Made by a program: the position numbers and the translations under genes. This document shows positions 1 to 11,538 of a stretch of DNA of 64,000 nt, piece after piece. The notes under the pieces are model-generated. The model was not told the origin of the DNA. It searched no databases and worked only from the letters and a program-made list of their open reading frames with translations. The stretch's first letter is position 1, and every line of letters starts with the position of its first letter. Location of the stretch: contig JAUVXE010000004.1 in NCBI GenBank assembly GCA_030603745.1, positions 1 to 64,000 of the forward strand, written 5' to 3'. This DNA is from Coriobacteriia bacterium. GTDB lineage: Bacteria; Actinomycetota; Coriobacteriia; Anaerosomatales; SLCP01.

Positions 1-93
1 CCGCATCGGCGCCACTCGTCGCTCGGGAACTTGTCACCGGCGGAGTTCGAACGCAGACTGGAGCAGGAGCGGCTGTCAGCCGTAGCGTCCTAG
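1..93 (+). CDS. IS3-family transposase OrfB, C-terminal fragment
   Basis: Only the last 30 residues are in the window. They read RRHSSLGNLSPAEFERRL followed by a short tail, then TAG at 91-93. The RRxHSSLGxLSPAEFE signature is typical of the extreme C-terminus of IS3-group DDE transposases (OrfB), just after the catalytic glutamate. The fragment ends 27 bases before the inferred element border, as expected for this family. Whether the full element is intact cannot be seen. Confidence 0.8.
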   Translation, partial: PHRRHSSLGNLSPAEFERRLEQERLSAVAS

Positions 94-120
94 TTCCCAG
101 GTATCAACGGAAACGGGGCA
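1..120 (+). mobile_element. Right end of an IS3-family insertion sequence (partial)
   Basis: The first 93 bases encode a transposase C-terminus, and the following bases look like the terminal inverted repeat of an IS3-type element. Read inward from base 120, the end begins TGCCCCGTTTCCG, with the TG...CA border usual for the family. The element therefore probably ends at base 120, and the sequence from 121 belongs to the interrupted host gene. The left end, the rest of the transposase and the target duplication lie outside the window. The exact border is inferred from one end only. Confidence 0.75.
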
Positions 121-904
121 ACTCCAAGGGACCCGGGGCCGCACGCCCGGCTGCACCGCCCCCTGAGCCATAGAGTGAACCGGAGCCGTCCTTGGCCCGG
201 AAGGCGGTGGCAGCCCAGGTCGGGTTGCCCGACATCGTCCATCCGCTGGTGTTGCCGGCGTCGAACGTCGAGTTGAGCAGCGTGACCACCGAGCCGCCGG
301 ATGCCAGGGATGCACCCTCGCCGAGATCCCCGGTCGCGACCTCGCCGTTGGCCATGGCGTGTCCGCCCGACAGCGGGACGGCGGTCTCGCCCTTGCGCAC
401 GAGGTCGCGGATCGCACGCCGAACCTCGGCGACGCTCAACCCGAGCGCAGGAACGCGTCCGCCCACGATGTCGAGCTTGCCCTGCCAGCCCCCCACTACG
501 CCGGTGGCGTCGAGGAAGACGATCGCCCGTTCACCGGGCTCGAACTCGGGCAGGTCGGGCACCGCAAGCGTATAGCCCTCCGCCTCCCCGCCCGGCTGCA
601 TGAGCGTGATCGAACCGCGATCGCGGCCCTTGTGGACACGGGTCACCTGGAAGTCGATGGCTGTGTCGATGTGTACAAGACGGCCGCGGGCGCGCTCGGG
701 GCGCGCCTCGGCGGAGCGTACGTCGACCTCGACGATCGTATCGGACAGTTCGACAAGGTCCGGGATCGACATCGGTACCACGTACGCGGAGGCCGTGACC
801 GGCGTGGCCAGCAGGAGCGCGGCGACGGCGATCACAGCGGTTGCGGCGAGCCGGGTTCGGACGCGGGTCAGCATCGATGCTCCGTGCGAAGGAGGGGGAA
901 TCAT
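104..904 (-). pseudogene. Secreted protein truncated by the IS3 element
   Basis: This reads 266 residues from ATG at 904, which is preceded by a strong AAGGAG site, rather than from codons further upstream. A signal peptide follows (hydrophobic AVIAVAALLLATPV, then ASA). The middle contains a domain I do not recognise (about residues 40-170) rich in V/I/E strands. Near residue 210 starts NSTFDAGNTSGWT, which resembles the entry into jelly-roll modules seen in immune-inhibitor-A-like and choice-of-anchor proteins. The frame then runs into the insertion-sequence end at base 120 and stops at a TGA supplied by it, so the C-terminal module is lost. It lies 68 bases downstream of the large surface protein and was probably cotranscribed with it. 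Function unknown. Confidence 0.65.
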
Positions 905-972
905 GTCTCCTTCGGAATCGGCACGCACGGAACGAGACTCAAGTATCGCCACGACGAACGGACGTGACACGG

Positions 973-3900
973 TCACCACTGCAACGCGGTCTTGACCTCG
1001 GCACGAACGGCGGGGGCCAGGGCTCCGGTTCCGCCGAAGTAGACCACGTTGACTACGCGCGAACGGTTCTCCACGAGCGCGCTACGGGTATCCGGCGAGA
1101 GCCGATGTGACTCCGTCAACAGGAGCACCCCCCCGACCTTGCCCATCAGCACACCACCGGCGAGGGCGTCCGGGAAGTTGACCCCGGTACTGATCCCCAC
1201 CCGCTCCCACGACAGGCCACCGCTCTCGACGCCGTACGCAGCGATGCTGCGTGCGGTGTCGTAGCGTCCCGCCCCGTGGCGACGCACGACGTTGTCCTGC
1301 CCGAACACGCTCTTGAGCTGCGTCTCGACAGCGGCCGGGACCACCCCGGTGCCCCCGAGCACCACGACCTCCTTCACGCCGAGACTCTGCATCAGGCTGA
1401 GGGAGCTTGCCGGCAGCGCGTTAGTCCCCGGGTTCGTGAGGAACAGGGGCCACCCGTTCGCCGCCGCCAGGGGAGACGCGGCGAGCGCGTCGGGGAAGTT
1501 GGCTCCGGTCGCGACGAACGCCGTCCCGTCGAAGGCCCCTGACTGCTCCTGGACGACACGGGAGGCGATCAACTCGGCCGTCTGATTCCTGTCCGCACCG
1601 GGGATCCGCGTCACCTTGTTGGAACCCAACTTGGTCTTGAGCGCGGACTCCACCGTGCCGCCCACCGCAGACTGTCCTCCAAGGATGATCGCCTCTTGCG
1701 CGCCGAGGTCTTCGATCGCCTTCATCACCGGTGCCGGTATCGAGTTCTGCGCAACGAGAAGGATCGGGCCGTCCACCGCGCCCGCGAGCGCGCTCCCACC
1801 GAGAGCGTCAGGCCAGTTCATCCCTGTGGCGATGATGACGGTGCGCCTGGCTCCCGTCAGGCCACGAGGGTACGCCTCATGTGCGGCCTTCACCGCAGTC
1901 TCGTAGCGATTCGTGCCCGCGATCGGTGTTTCCCGCTCCAGGGCGCGCACCCGGATCCCGGCACTCGCCTGGAACGTGTTCCCCGCGCCGTCCCTGAACT
2001 CCGCGAACACGTCGCGCTCCCCGTCGCCCGGCGGGAGCGTGAGGGGCACGGACGGGCTGTACGCGAGCCACGGGCCCCACGGCGCAGACTGGTCGAACCT
2101 GAACCGCATCTGGCCAGGGCCGCTCGGCCCCCACATCACGGTGTCCCCGGTGGCGAACCAGCTCGTCAGGGTGACGGCGTGCGAGAACGTGTACGGCTGA
2201 CCGTCGTCGATGGCGACGTGCAGGAACGGGACCGTCTGATCGAGGACGACCTCACGCGTGTACTCGGCGGAGAGGTTGCCGGCAAGGTCCCGAAACTGCA
2301 CGGTGACCGCGTGTGCGCCCTCAGTTCCGGGGAGGGTGACGAACGTCGGTGAATCGTGTGCGCCCCACGCACCCCAGGGACCCTGGCCGATGCGAACGCG
2401 CATGGCGCCGCTCCCGCTCGCTCCCCACTGGACCGCGCTCCCGAGCGCGACCTCGCGCGTGTTGCTCGCTGAGGGAAGATCCAGCGAGGCGGTGGGCGCA
2501 GTGGTATCGAGTACGATCGTCGCACCCCGGGAGGGCGACACGTTGCCCGCCTGATCGATGAACCGGACGCGCACCCCCTTGGGACCGTCAGCACCCGGCA
2601 GCTCGACCGTAGTCGAAGCCGCAAAGGGCACCTCGGCCCCCCACTCCTGCCCGCCATCGAAGCTGAACTGCATGGTCCCGGAACCGCTCGGACCCCACTC
2701 GACTACGCTGTCTACGGCGATACCGCGAGCCGCCGTATGTGTGCTACCGCCGTTGAGCGTCACCGTGGCCGAGGGCGGGGTCTGGTCGAGCACGATCGAG
2801 CCCGCCATCTGCCCCGACACGTTCCCCGCGCGGTCGCGGACCCGGACCGCCACGTTCTTGACTCCGCTCGTGCCGGGAAGCGTCACGCTCTTCGAGGCCG
2901 TGAACGGCTCCCACGGCCCCCAGGTGGTGCCGCCGTCGGCACTCACCTGCATCGCGTCGGCGCCACTCGGGCCCCACGCGGTCAGCGAGGTCGCTACGTA
3001 CACCGTGCTGACGGCCGTGAAAGCTGCCCCGTTGTTGATCGAGATCGTGCCTGTGGGCTGGGTGCCGTCGACCCGCACGGTCCGAGACACGGGAGGACCC
3101 CACGTCCCGAGACTGTTGCGCGCCCGGACCTTGAAGTACCAGACGCCATCGGCCACGCTGGCGATCGCGTGTGAACTCGCGGTCGTGTCCTGGAGCTCGT
3201 CGGGCTGGACCGCTCCGTCCTGGCTCCAACTGTACGAGTAGCCCGCCACGCCGGACATCGCCGACGCGGACCAGGCCAACGAGACCGCGCGCACCGGATA
3301 CCAGTGGTTCTGGTCAGGGTGCGAGGCGGAGGTGATCGAGGTGATCTGCGGCATGCCCGTGTCCACGACGATCGAGGCCGTCAGCACGTCTGACACGTTG
3401 CCGGCGACGTCCCGGAACTGCGCAGAGGCCGTCCGCGGTCCGTTCCCGGCGAACGTGACCTCCCGGTCGGCGAAGGGCTCCCACGTACCCCACGCACCAT
3501 CGTCGAGCCTGAACCGCATCGCGTCAGGGCCGCTCGCTCCAAAGTCGATACCGGAGTTGAGTGTCACGGTCGGTGAAGCGGTATACGCCGCACCCTGATT
3601 GAGCAGGATCGAACCGAGCGGTTTGGCCGTGTCAAGCACGATCGTCCCGAACGCGATCGAGGTGTTCCCCGCGCGGTCGCGCACCTGGACGTGCAGAGTC
3701 TTCAGGCCATCACCCGGCGGCAGCGTGACGGTCGATACCGGGGCGAACTCCCGCCACGCATCCCAGGTCTGCGACCCATCGACGCTCACGCGCATCTGCC
3801 CCGCGCCGCTCGCGCCCCACGAGGTGACCGTGACGCCCAGGGGCACGTCGTGGATCGAGGTCGCCGGGGCGCCGCCCCCTACGGACACGCTCAGAGACGG

Positions 3901-5652
3901 TGCGACCGTGTCAACGACGATCGACGCGCTCGCCGAGGAAACCGACTCGTTGCCTGCGGCGTCGCGGAAGCGCACCTGCACGTTCTTGGAGCCGTCCCCC
4001 GGAGGCAGTGTGACGGTGAGAGGCGACTGGTACGTACGCCACGAGCCCCAGCTCTGGCCGCCATCGGTACTCACGCGCATCGAGTCCGGACCGCTCGCGC
4101 CCCACGTCACAGAGCTGGTGAGCGCGACATCGTGCGCGTTGATGAAGGATGCTCCGCCCTCGAGAGAGATCGTCCCGACCGGAATCGTTGCATCGCACCG
4201 CACCACGTAGGTCGAGACCGGTCCCCAGTTGCCCAGGCCGTTCTTCGCCTTCACCCGGAAGTACCAGGTGCCGCCCGCGAGCGGCGTGGACGAGGTCCAC
4301 TCGGTGCTCTCGGCTCCCACAAGATCAACGAAGTTGTTCGGAAGGACGCCCGGGTCGGTGCTCCAGGAGTAGGAGTAGCCGTCGATGCCCCACGCGCTCG
4401 TGCTCTGGCTCCACTCGAACCGCGGAGGCGTGCCACCCGCCTGGTACCAGGACTGTTGATCGGGATGAGTCGGAGAGCCGAGCCCGGAGACCGCCGAGCC
4501 GGTGAGGTCAGGCGTGGGCAGCAGCCAGTCCTTGCCCCCGCCCGAGACCACCCGGACGGATCCTCCCGAGCCCACGAGCCATCCTGCTCTCGTGGCGGGG
4601 TCCCGCACCTGGATCGCGCGCCAACTCTGGCCCGCGGGGGACTGGACCGTGCTGTCGGCCAGCCAGTTCTGTCCACCGTCGACGGTCCTGCGGATGGTCC
4701 CGTTCTCACCGACCGCCCACGCGGTCTGCGTGTCGAGCATGTGGACCGCATTCAGTGCGTTGGTGGTGTTGGCGCTCTGGGCCACCCACGTCTGCCCGCC
4801 GTTGGTCGAGCGCCGGATGACGCCCGCACCCGAGATCACGTTGCGCCCGACGACGGTGCCGACCTGTGTCGTTGCGAAAGAGACGTCGTAGAGGTCGTTG
4901 GCGCCGGTGATGCCGGTGCCGGCCTCGATCCATGCGCCCTGACTGGCGCCGCCGGTGGTGGTGCGGTAGACGACCGACTTGGGCGTGGTGGTCCAGCTGT
5001 CGATCCCGACCGCCCAGCCATGCGTCGGACTCACGAAGTCGACCGCGCGAAGTGTGGAGCGAGCATTGTAGTTCGGGTGGGTCTGTCCTGCTTCACGATG
5101 GTCGGGACCCTCAAGCACGAGGCTCCAGTCCACTCCGCCGTTCGTCGTCCGAAACACGAGGCCCATCTGGTTCATGTTCCATTCGGGGGGGGTCCGGCGC
5201 GCGACGAGGAAGCCGATGTTCTCGTCAACGAACTTCATGTCGAAGGCGATGCGGCCACTGCCGCCGCCCGAGAACACTACTCCGTAGAGCCGGAACGCCT
5301 TCATCCGGGTCCACGAGTTCCCGCCGTTGGTCGTGCGCCAGACCCACGCGTCCTTGGTCAGATACCACCCGCGATCGCGGTCGACGAAGCTCACCGCGAC
5401 TATCTCCTCGGTGGTCCCACTGGGCAGTACCTCCCAGTTTTGGCCGCCGTTGCGCGTCCGGAGCAGCGTCCCGCCTGTCCCGGCGACCCATCCCCAGTTG
5501 TCGTCCACGAAGTGGACATCGTTGTAGTCGGCGTTCCACGGGACCGTGGCCGCCGTTGCGGGCTCCGGCGTCACGAATACGGGAAGCATCGTGAACACAA
5601 GCAGCGCGCAGAGCGCCGAGGAAAGGAGTCGGCGAAGGCCGGTCATACGCAT
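973..5652 (-). CDS. Mosaic cell-wall-anchored surface protein with YCF48-like, Ig-like and CWB2 repeats
   Basis: This is a 1559-residue exported protein. Residues 1-35 form a signal peptide. Residues 36 to about 380 hold repeated GWVAG...RTxNGGxxW units typical of YCF48/BNR-type beta-propellers. Two fibronectin-like modules (about 380-490 and 767-865, each with GYSYSW and GxWYFxVxAxN) alternate with seven Ig-like repeats of about 90 residues. Each Ig-like repeat carries WGxSGxxxMRxS, TLPPGDG and FRDxAGN. From about residue 1235 come three CWB2 (PF04122) repeats (GTNRYETA, WPDALGGSALA, ILGG), which in clostridia and actinobacteria bind secondary wall polymers non-covalently. A surface adhesin or stalk role is inferred; no catalytic motif is visible. 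ATG at 5652 and 5646 are both possible starts, with only a weak upstream GGGG. Confidence 0.85.
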   Translation of the reverse strand: MRMTGLRRLLSSALCALLVFTMLPVFVTPEPATAATVPWNADYNDVHFVDDNWGWVAGTGGTLLRTRNGGQNWEVLPSGTTEEIVAVSFVDRDRGWYLTKDAWVWRTTNGGNSWTRMKAFRLYGVVFSGGGSGRIAFDMKFVDENIGFLVARRTPPEWNMNQMGLVFRTTNGGVDWSLVLEGPDHREAGQTHPNYNARSTLRAVDFVSPTHGWAVGIDSWTTTPKSVVYRTTTGGASQGAWIEAGTGITGANDLYDVSFATTQVGTVVGRNVISGAGVIRRSTNGGQTWVAQSANTTNALNAVHMLDTQTAWAVGENGTIRRTVDGGQNWLADSTVQSPAGQSWRAIQVRDPATRAGWLVGSGGSVRVVSGGGKDWLLPTPDLTGSAVSGLGSPTHPDQQSWYQAGGTPPRFEWSQSTSAWGIDGYSYSWSTDPGVLPNNFVDLVGAESTEWTSSTPLAGGTWYFRVKAKNGLGNWGPVSTYVVRCDATIPVGTISLEGGASFINAHDVALTSSVTWGASGPDSMRVSTDGGQSWGSWRTYQSPLTVTLPPGDGSKNVQVRFRDAAGNESVSSASASIVVDTVAPSLSVSVGGGAPATSIHDVPLGVTVTSWGASGAGQMRVSVDGSQTWDAWREFAPVSTVTLPPGDGLKTLHVQVRDRAGNTSIAFGTIVLDTAKPLGSILLNQGAAYTASPTVTLNSGIDFGASGPDAMRFRLDDGAWGTWEPFADREVTFAGNGPRTASAQFRDVAGNVSDVLTASIVVDTGMPQITSITSASHPDQNHWYPVRAVSLAWSASAMSGVAGYSYSWSQDGAVQPDELQDTTASSHAIASVADGVWYFKVRARNSLGTWGPPVSRTVRVDGTQPTGTISINNGAAFTAVSTVYVATSLTAWGPSGADAMQVSADGGTTWGPWEPFTASKSVTLPGTSGVKNVAVRVRDRAGNVSGQMAGSIVLDQTPPSATVTLNGGSTHTAARGIAVDSVVEWGPSGSGTMQFSFDGGQEWGAEVPFAASTTVELPGADGPKGVRVRFIDQAGNVSPSRGATIVLDTTAPTASLDLPSASNTREVALGSAVQWGASGSGAMRVRIGQGPWGAWGAHDSPTFVTLPGTEGAHAVTVQFRDLAGNLSAEYTREVVLDQTVPFLHVAIDDGQPYTFSHAVTLTSWFATGDTVMWGPSGPGQMRFRFDQSAPWGPWLAYSPSVPLTLPPGDGERDVFAEFRDGAGNTFQASAGIRVRALERETPIAGTNRYETAVKAAHEAYPRGLTGARRTVIIATGMNWPDALGGSALAGAVDGPILLVAQNSIPAPVMKAIEDLGAQEAIILGGQSAVGGTVESALKTKLGSNKVTRIPGADRNQTAELIASRVVQEQSGAFDGTAFVATGANFPDALAASPLAAANGWPLFLTNPGTNALPASSLSLMQSLGVKEVVVLGGTGVVPAAVETQLKSVFGQDNVVRRHGAGRYDTARSIAAYGVESGGLSWERVGISTGVNFPDALAGGVLMGKVGGVLLLTESHRLSPDTRSALVENRSRVVNVVYFGGTGALAPAVRAEVKTALQW

Positions 5653-5805
5653 GCGATTACCCCTATCGAGCCATGAGGCCGGTCTGCGGGGGAGTTGCCG
5701 GTCACCCGCGCCACGAAACGTAGCACGCCGTATGCCGACATCGACGGCTCATCATACGATGCGCACAACTAATCCTTGGCCGCGCCACGCACGGCCGACG
5801 GAGTG

Positions 5806-6660
<855 letters not shown>

Positions 6661-6712
6661 GTGAGTCCTCTCGTCCGTTGGTCAGGACGGCACGGCTCGA
6701 ACGCGACCGCGC

Positions 6713-7993
<1,281 letters not shown>

Positions 7994-8034
7994 AGGTGGA
8001 TCCGCTCCTTGGAGTCGCGTGACCGGACCCTCGT

Positions 8035-8062
8035 ATTCTACACGTTCGGGAGCCGTTGTCGG
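8035..8062 (-). promoter_or_regulatory. Possible promoter for hemL-galU
   Basis: On the minus strand, CCGACA (8062-8057) and TAGAAT (8040-8035) are separated by 16 bases, about 40 bases upstream of hemL. The -10 is good and the -35 matches the consensus at only four of six positions. This is weak, pattern-only evidence. Confidence 0.35.
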
Positions 8063-8083
8063 TGCGACGCCGGGGCCGGTGGC

Positions 8084-9097
8084 CTACTCGCCGAAGTACC
8101 GCATCGACGTCTTCTTGAACTCCTTCACCGAGTAGAGCAGGCGCGGCGCGGGCAGTCCGGTCGCCTCACGGATGCGTTCCGCGATCCGCTCGCACTCCTC
8201 GCGGCTGCGGCCGTGCATCATGGTGTAGAGGTTCGCGGGCCATGTGGGCGCGCTCGGCCGCTGATAGCAGTGGCTGACCTCCTTGAACGAGGCCATGATC
8301 GGGCCGACCTCCTCCACGCGTTCTTCGGGAGCGGTCCACACGCCCATGGCGTTCGCGGCGAAGCCGGTCTTGTGGTGCTTGATAGCCGCGCCGAACCGCC
8401 TGATCACCCGCGCGTCGACCCACGCCTGCGTGCGCTCCAGCACCCACGCCTCGTCGACGTCGACGCCGCGGTCCTGGAGGCGGGCTGCGATGCCCGCGAA
8501 CGGCTCGAGGCCCTCGGGCAGGTCGTCTTGGAGGAGCCGCGCAAGCGCCTTCTCCTCGGCGGAGAGCGTCACTGCCTCGGTCTCGGCGGGCTTGACGATG
8601 GGAGGCGCCTCGCCCCGGGCCGCACGCTCGCCCGTCAGGTCGAAGTCGACCTTGATCTTGAAGAGCCGGATCGCGGGCAGGTTCAGGATGTCGTCGATGC
8701 GCGTGGTCTCGGCGATCTCGGCGAGGATCTCCTCGATGCGCTGCTCGCTCTCGGCGATGAGCGTGAACCAGACGTTGTAGCGGTCCTCGCGCAGGTAGTT
8801 GTGGGTCACGTTGGGATAGCAGTTGATGAGCGCCGCGACCTCTTCGACCCGCTCGGGCGGGACGGCGATCGCGCAGAGCGTGGAGCGGAACCCGAGGCGG
8901 TGCGAGTCGAAGATCGCGCCTATGCGGCGGATCACGCCGGAGGCCTTGAGGCCCGCCACCGAGTCGTAGACGCCGGCCTCGGTGCCGCCCACGCGCTCGG
9001 CAAGGGTGGCATAGGGGGAGGCGGTCACAGGGAAGCCGCCCTGGATCTCGGTGAGGACCCGCTTGTCGAGCTCGGTGAGCGTGGTGGCGTCAGCCAT
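8084..9097 (-). CDS. ahbAB: Siroheme decarboxylase, fused AhbA-AhbB (NirDL-like)
   Basis: Siroheme decarboxylase removes the C12 and C18 acetate carboxyls of siroheme, giving 12,18-didecarboxysiroheme in the alternative haem pathway. The 337-residue protein contains two tandem Lrp/AsnC-like halves. The first has HNYLREDRYNVWFT and the second SHCYQRPSAPTWPANLYTMM, each a known haem-domain signature normally found on separate AhbA and AhbB chains or in NirDL fusions. I chose ATG at 9097 because GGAGG lies 8 bases upstream and the frame upstream of it is not homologous. The start overlaps the ahbD stop by 8 bases, so translation is probably coupled. Confidence 0.9.
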   Translation of the reverse strand: MADATTLTELDKRVLTEIQGGFPVTASPYATLAERVGGTEAGVYDSVAGLKASGVIRRIGAIFDSHRLGFRSTLCAIAVPPERVEEVAALINCYPNVTHNYLREDRYNVWFTLIAESEQRIEEILAEIAETTRIDDILNLPAIRLFKIKVDFDLTGERAARGEAPPIVKPAETEAVTLSAEEKALARLLQDDLPEGLEPFAGIAARLQDRGVDVDEAWVLERTQAWVDARVIRRFGAAIKHHKTGFAANAMGVWTAPEERVEEVGPIMASFKEVSHCYQRPSAPTWPANLYTMMHGRSREECERIAERIREATGLPAPRLLYSVKEFKKTSMRYFGE

Positions 9098-10535
9098 TCG
9101 TGCGTCCTCCCTCGGCCGGGGCGTCGGCGCACTCGCCGGTCCACCCCGGGGGCTCGTAGATGCAGTAGGGCTCGGCCTCGAGATAGTCGCCGGTGATCTC
9201 GAGCGCCCGGGCGCGGCAGCCGCCGCAGACGGCCTTGTACTCGCACGCGCCGCACTTGCCCTTGAGGAGCGAGTAGTCACGCAGGTCGTTGAAGACGTTC
9301 GACTCGGTCCAGATCTCGGAGAACGGCTTCTCCTTGACGTTGCCGAGCTGCATGTCGAAGTAGCCGCACGGCTGCAGGTCGCCCACGTGGCTGATGAAGC
9401 AGAAGGTGATCCCGCCGAGACACCCGCGGGTCATGGCGTCCAGGCCGTACTCCTCGCGCGTGACCTTCTTGCCCTCGGCCTTGGCCTTCTGGCGGATGAT
9501 GCGGTAGTAGTGCGGCGCGTCGGTGGGCTTGAAGTGCAGCGGGCTCGTCTTCTGGCGCTCGTAGGCCCACTCGAGCACGGCCTCGTACTCCTCGGGCGGG
9601 AGCTCCTGCTCGAGCAGGTCGGAGCCGCGGCCGGTCGGCACGAGCATGAAGATGTGGAACGCGTCGACGCCGAGGGACTCGGCGAGGTCGTGGACCGCCT
9701 CGACCTTGTCGGCGTTGAGCTTGGTGACGGTCATGTTGACCTGCACGCCCACGCCGTGGCGCTTGGCGATGCGGATGCCCTCGACGGTCTGCTCGAAACA
9801 GCCCGGCTCGCCGCGGAAGGAGTCGTGCTCCTCGGCGGTGGGGAAGTCGATGGAGACGGAGATGCGCGGGATGCGGTGCGCGGCCATCTGCGCGGCGATC
9901 TCGTCGGTGATGAGCGTGGCGTTGGTGCCGATGACCGGCATGGCGCCCTTGTCATGACAGTAGTCGACGATCTCCCAGATATCCGGGCGCATGAGCGGCT
10001 CGCCGCCGGTCAGGATGAAGATCGGGTTGGTGATCGTGACGATGTCGTCGATGGTCGCCTTGATCTGGTCGAGCGAGAGCTCGCCGGCGTACGCGCCGAA
10101 CTCGGCCGCCGCGCGGCAGTGCGCGCACGAGAGGTTGCAGCTGCGCGTGATCTCCCAGGCGATGATGCGCGGCGGCTTGATGCCGGTGCGGGCCTCGTAG
10201 GCCTGCGCAGCCTCGCCGCCCCCGGGGCGGAAGCCCACGGAGCGCGCGCCGCCGTGGCGCTGGCGGTCGACACCGGCGGGATGGCCGCCGGGACCGCCGG
10301 GAACGCCCGCGGGGTGACCGCCGGGACCGCCCGGCACGCCGGCGGGGTGGCCGCCGGGAACGCCCGCAGGGTGTCCGCCCGCGGCCCCGGAGAGCGGGAT
10401 ACCGATGCCCACGCCGCCGCAGGGCGCCTCGGCCTCGGCGATCTCCTGCTCGGTGAGCGTGCCATCGTCCTGACCGAGCTCCGCCTCGAGATCGAGGTCC
10501 GGGCGGGCGTCGGCGTTGCCTACGTTGTCAGCCAT
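9090..10535 (-). CDS. ahbD: AhbD, Fe-coproporphyrin III decarboxylase (haem synthase), radical SAM
   Basis: AhbD oxidatively decarboxylates two propionates of iron-coproporphyrin III to vinyls, the last step of the siroheme-dependent route to haem b. The radical SAM cluster motif CNLSCAHC (C133, C137, C140) follows PPRIIAWEITR. The C-terminal auxiliary cluster region has CGYFD, CGACEYKAVCGGCRA and a final C in PYC. The AhbC-like paralogue at 12 kb differs in its N-terminus. Unusual: about 118 residues precede the core, including a four-unit GGHPAGVPGG repeat (about 53-90), far longer than the normal lead-in. It starts 13 bases after hemB ends and overlaps the next gene by 8 bases. Confidence 0.9.
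   Translation of the reverse strand: MADNVGNADARPDLDLEAELGQDDGTLTEQEIAEAEAPCGGVGIGIPLSGAAGGHPAGVPGGHPAGVPGGPGGHPAGVPGGPGGHPAGVDRQRHGGARSVGFRPGGGEAAQAYEARTGIKPPRIIAWEITRSCNLSCAHCRAAAEFGAYAGELSLDQIKATIDDIVTITNPIFILTGGEPLMRPDIWEIVDYCHDKGAMPVIGTNATLITDEIAAQMAAHRIPRISVSIDFPTAEEHDSFRGEPGCFEQTVEGIRIAKRHGVGVQVNMTVTKLNADKVEAVHDLAESLGVDAFHIFMLVPTGRGSDLLEQELPPEEYEAVLEWAYERQKTSPLHFKPTDAPHYYRIIRQKAKAEGKKVTREEYGLDAMTRGCLGGITFCFISHVGDLQPCGYFDMQLGNVKEKPFSEIWTESNVFNDLRDYSLLKGKCGACEYKAVCGGCRARALEITGDYLEAEPYCIYEPPGWTGECADAPAEGGRTNG
10266..10379 (-). repeat. In-frame Gly/His/Pro repeat inside ahbD
   Basis: Four imperfect copies of a unit encoding GGHPAGVP, two of them with an extra GGPG, lie between the short acidic N-terminus and the radical SAM domain of AhbD. 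The DNA units are near-identical, so this is a recent tandem expansion of coding sequence. It is not a CRISPR, since the spacing is far too short and there are no spacers. Confidence 0.9.
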
Positions 10536-10548
10536 GCGTGCGAGTCTC

Positions 10549-11529
10549 CTAGCCTTCGCGCAGCCAGCGGGCCGCGTCCTTCGCGTGGTACGTGAGGATC
10601 AGGTCGGCGCCGGCTCGCTTGAAGCCGAGGAGCGTCTCGAGCACCACCCGACGCTCGTCGACCCACCCGTTGGCCGCGGCCGCCTTGACCATCGCATACT
10701 CGCCACTCACGTTGTAGGCGGCGGTGGGATGGCCGAACTCGTCGCGCACGCGGCGGATGATGTCCATGTAGGCGAGCGCCGGCTTGACCATCACGATGTC
10801 GGCCCCCTCGGCGATATCGAGCGCGACCTCGCGGAGCGCCTCCTCGCTGTTGCCGGGGTCCATCTGGTAGGCCCTGCGGTCACCGAACGCCGGCGTGGAG
10901 TCGGCAGCGTCGCGGAAGGGCCCGTAGTACGCCGAGGCGTACTTGGCCGCGTACGACATGATCGGCACGTCGGTGTAGCCCTCGGCATCGAGCGCGGTGC
11001 GGATCGCCGCGACGCGGCCGTCCATCATGTCGCTCGGGGCGACCATGTCCGCGCCCGCCTCGGCGTGGCTGAGCGCGGTCGAGGCGAGCATCTCGAGGGT
11101 GACGTCGTTCATGACGCACCCCTGCTCGTCGAGCGCGCCGCAGTGGCCGTGGGAGGTGTACTCGCACATGCACACGTCGGTGATGACGTAGAAGTCGGGG
11201 TCGTGTGCCTTGATCGCGCGGATCGCCTCCTGGACGATGCCCTCCTCGGCGTACGCGCCGCTCCCCGCCTCGTCCTTGCTCTCGGGCAGGCCGAAAAGGA
11301 TCACCGCCGGGATCCCGAGGGACTTGAGCTCGTCGACCTCGGCGGGGAGCTGGTCGATCGAGAGCTGGAAGACGCCGGGCATCGAGGTGACCTCGTTGCG
11401 CACGCCCGTGCCGGGCATGACGAACAGCGGGTAGACGAGGTCGCCCGCGTCGAGCGCGTTCTCGCGGAACATCGCCCGCAGGGTGTCGGTGCGCCGCATG
11501 CGGCGCGGTCGATAGGCGGGGAACTCCAT
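10549..11529 (-). CDS. hemB: Porphobilinogen synthase (5-aminolevulinate dehydratase)
   Basis: HemB condenses two 5-aminolevulinate molecules to porphobilinogen in the cytoplasm. The 326-residue protein has the family's usual length, with Schiff-base lysines in SYAAKYAS (K196) and MVKPALAY (K249). The cysteine triad C120, C122, C130 ([13 protein letters not shown]) marks the zinc-binding class. [12 protein letters not shown] and YNVSGEYAM are also diagnostic. It sits 9 bases after the small membrane protein and 13 bases before ahbD, in the same operon. Confidence 0.97.
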   Translation of the reverse strand: MEFPAYRPRRMRRTDTLRAMFRENALDAGDLVYPLFVMPGTGVRNEVTSMPGVFQLSIDQLPAEVDELKSLGIPAVILFGLPESKDEAGSGAYAEEGIVQEAIRAIKAHDPDFYVITDVCMCEYTSHGHCGALDEQGCVMNDVTLEMLASTALSHAEAGADMVAPSDMMDGRVAAIRTALDAEGYTDVPIMSYAAKYASAYYGPFRDAADSTPAFGDRRAYQMDPGNSEEALREVALDIAEGADIVMVKPALAYMDIIRRVRDEFGHPTAAYNVSGEYAMVKAAAANGWVDERRVVLETLLGFKRAGADLILTYHAKDAARWLREG

Positions 11530-11538
11530 GCCGGCCTC

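Noticed and set aside
104-190. Frameshift or sequencing error at the end of the truncated secreted protein
   Set aside because: The reading frame change is explained better by the IS3 end at base 120, beyond which the sequence belongs to the element.
903-995. Short plus-strand gene after AAGGAGGGGGAATC
   Set aside because: The apparent ribosome site is the complement of the codons for PPP in the truncated protein. The 30-codon frame runs antisense into the surface protein.
10266-10379. Possible CRISPR or minisatellite of foreign origin
   Set aside because: Units are contiguous, in frame and without spacers. They encode a regular Gly-His-Pro segment of AhbD.
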